This document shows positions 6,187 through 6,522 of a stretch of DNA of 6,522 nt, piece by piece. Both the position numbers and the translations under genes were made by a program. Under the pieces are notes generated by a model, which ran no database searches, was not told where the DNA came from, and worked only from the letters and a program-made list of their open reading frames with translations. This stretch comes from Victivallales bacterium (GTDB lineage: Bacteria; Verrucomicrobiota; Lentisphaeria; Oligosphaerales; Oligosphaeraceae), in NCBI GenBank assembly GCA_900771165.1, contig CAAGMX010000042.1, positions 1-6,522 of the forward strand, written 5' to 3'. The stretch's first letter is position 1. Every line of letters begins with the position of its first letter.

Positions 6187-6522
6187 TTACTTCTTGGCAC
6201 CGGCCTTGGGACGCTTCGCACCGTACTTGGAGCGGGCCTGGTTGCGGTTGGCCACACCCTGGGTATCCAGAGTACCACGGATGATGTGGTAACGGACGCC
6301 GGGCAGGTCCTTCACACGACCGCCGCGGATCAGCACGACACTGTGCTCCTGCAGGTTATGGCCGATACCAGGAATGTAAGAGGTGACCTCGATACCATTC
6401 GTGAGGCGGACACGGGCAACTTTACGCAGAGCAGAGTTCGGCTTCTTGGGGGTCATGGTACGCACCGCGGTGCAGACGCCGCGCTTCTGCGGGCTGTTCA
6501 TGGTGGTGTACTGCTTCTTCTG
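6187..6522 (-). CDS. rpsL: 30S ribosomal protein S12, 5' end outside the window
   Basis: S12 lies at the decoding centre and the interface of the small subunit and helps monitor codon-anticodon pairing. The last 111 codons are visible, and the reading frame stays open to the window edge. Alignment by eye to E. coli S12 suggests about 17 N-terminal residues are missing. The Met in [10 protein letters not shown] is therefore internal, not the start. The decoding signatures [11 protein letters not shown] and [13 protein letters not shown] are intact, including the lysines where streptomycin-resistance changes arise in other bacteria. The Asp of VKDLPG, methylthiolated by RimO in E. coli, is also present. 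The C-terminus ends [15 protein letters not shown]. The gene leads the visible part of the str cluster, and its promoter must lie outside the window. Confidence 0.97.
   Translation of the reverse strand, partial: QKKQYTTMNSPQKRGVCTAVRTMTPKKPNSALRKVARVRLTNGIEVTSYIPGIGHNLQEHSVVLIRGGRVKDLPGVRYHIIRGTLDTQGVANRNQARSKYGAKRPKAGAKK

Noticed and set aside
5289..6284. Plus-strand open frame (331 codons) opposite rpsG and the EF-G-like 5' end
   Set aside because: It crosses two real genes and their spacer and shows no domain, so it is explained as an antisense shadow.
6499..6501. ATG of [10 protein letters not shown] as the rpsL start
   Set aside because: The frame continues upstream to the window edge with S12-like basic residues, and S12 proteins have about 25 residues before this point, so the Met is internal.

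Overview
The window is part of a bacterial str-S10 ribosomal protein cluster. Every gene reads leftward on the minus strand, in the order rpsL (cut by the right edge), rpsG, an EF-G-family GTPase gene, rpsJ, rplC, rplD, rplW, rplB, rpsS. All nine products are recognisable from conserved family sequence. The DNA is GC-rich. The host is clearly bacterial. The divergent EF-G, together with the L2 and L3 sequence style, vaguely recalls the Planctomycetes/Verrucomicrobia/Lentisphaerae group, but this is an impression and I would not assign a phylum from it.

Layout from right to left (direction of transcription): rpsL (S12) ends at 6187. A comparatively AT-rich 112-base spacer with a small hairpin and a 10-bp palindrome precedes rpsG (S7). 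A 178-base GC-rich spacer precedes the EF-G-like gene. From there the genes are tightly packed: rpsJ starts 22 bases after the EF-G stop, with no tuf gene and no long S10 leader between them. rplC, rplD, rplW and rplB follow with gaps of 12 to 28 bases. rpsS overlaps the end of rplB by one base (TAATG). After rpsS comes a strong 9-bp hairpin and then a textbook intrinsic terminator. The terminator stands where rplV would continue a canonical S10 operon. The remaining 200 bases hold no convincing gene, only short C/G-rich hairpins and two or three copies of an AGGTTC(AAT) motif.

The ribosomal proteins build both subunits (S12, S7, S10, S19; L3, L4, L23, L2), and the EF-G-like protein would act on the assembled ribosome. 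Most are ordinary. Two stand out. The EF-G-like protein has Asn for the invariant P-loop Asp, SKLD for NKxD, and has lost the usual tip motifs of domain IV. Its gene also lacks a good Shine-Dalgarno site and uses CGA/CGG arginine codons, unlike its neighbours. L2 has Ser and Met in place of the two histidines of the highly conserved VDHPHGGGEG motif. I see no mobile elements, tRNAs, rRNAs or convincing CRISPR array.
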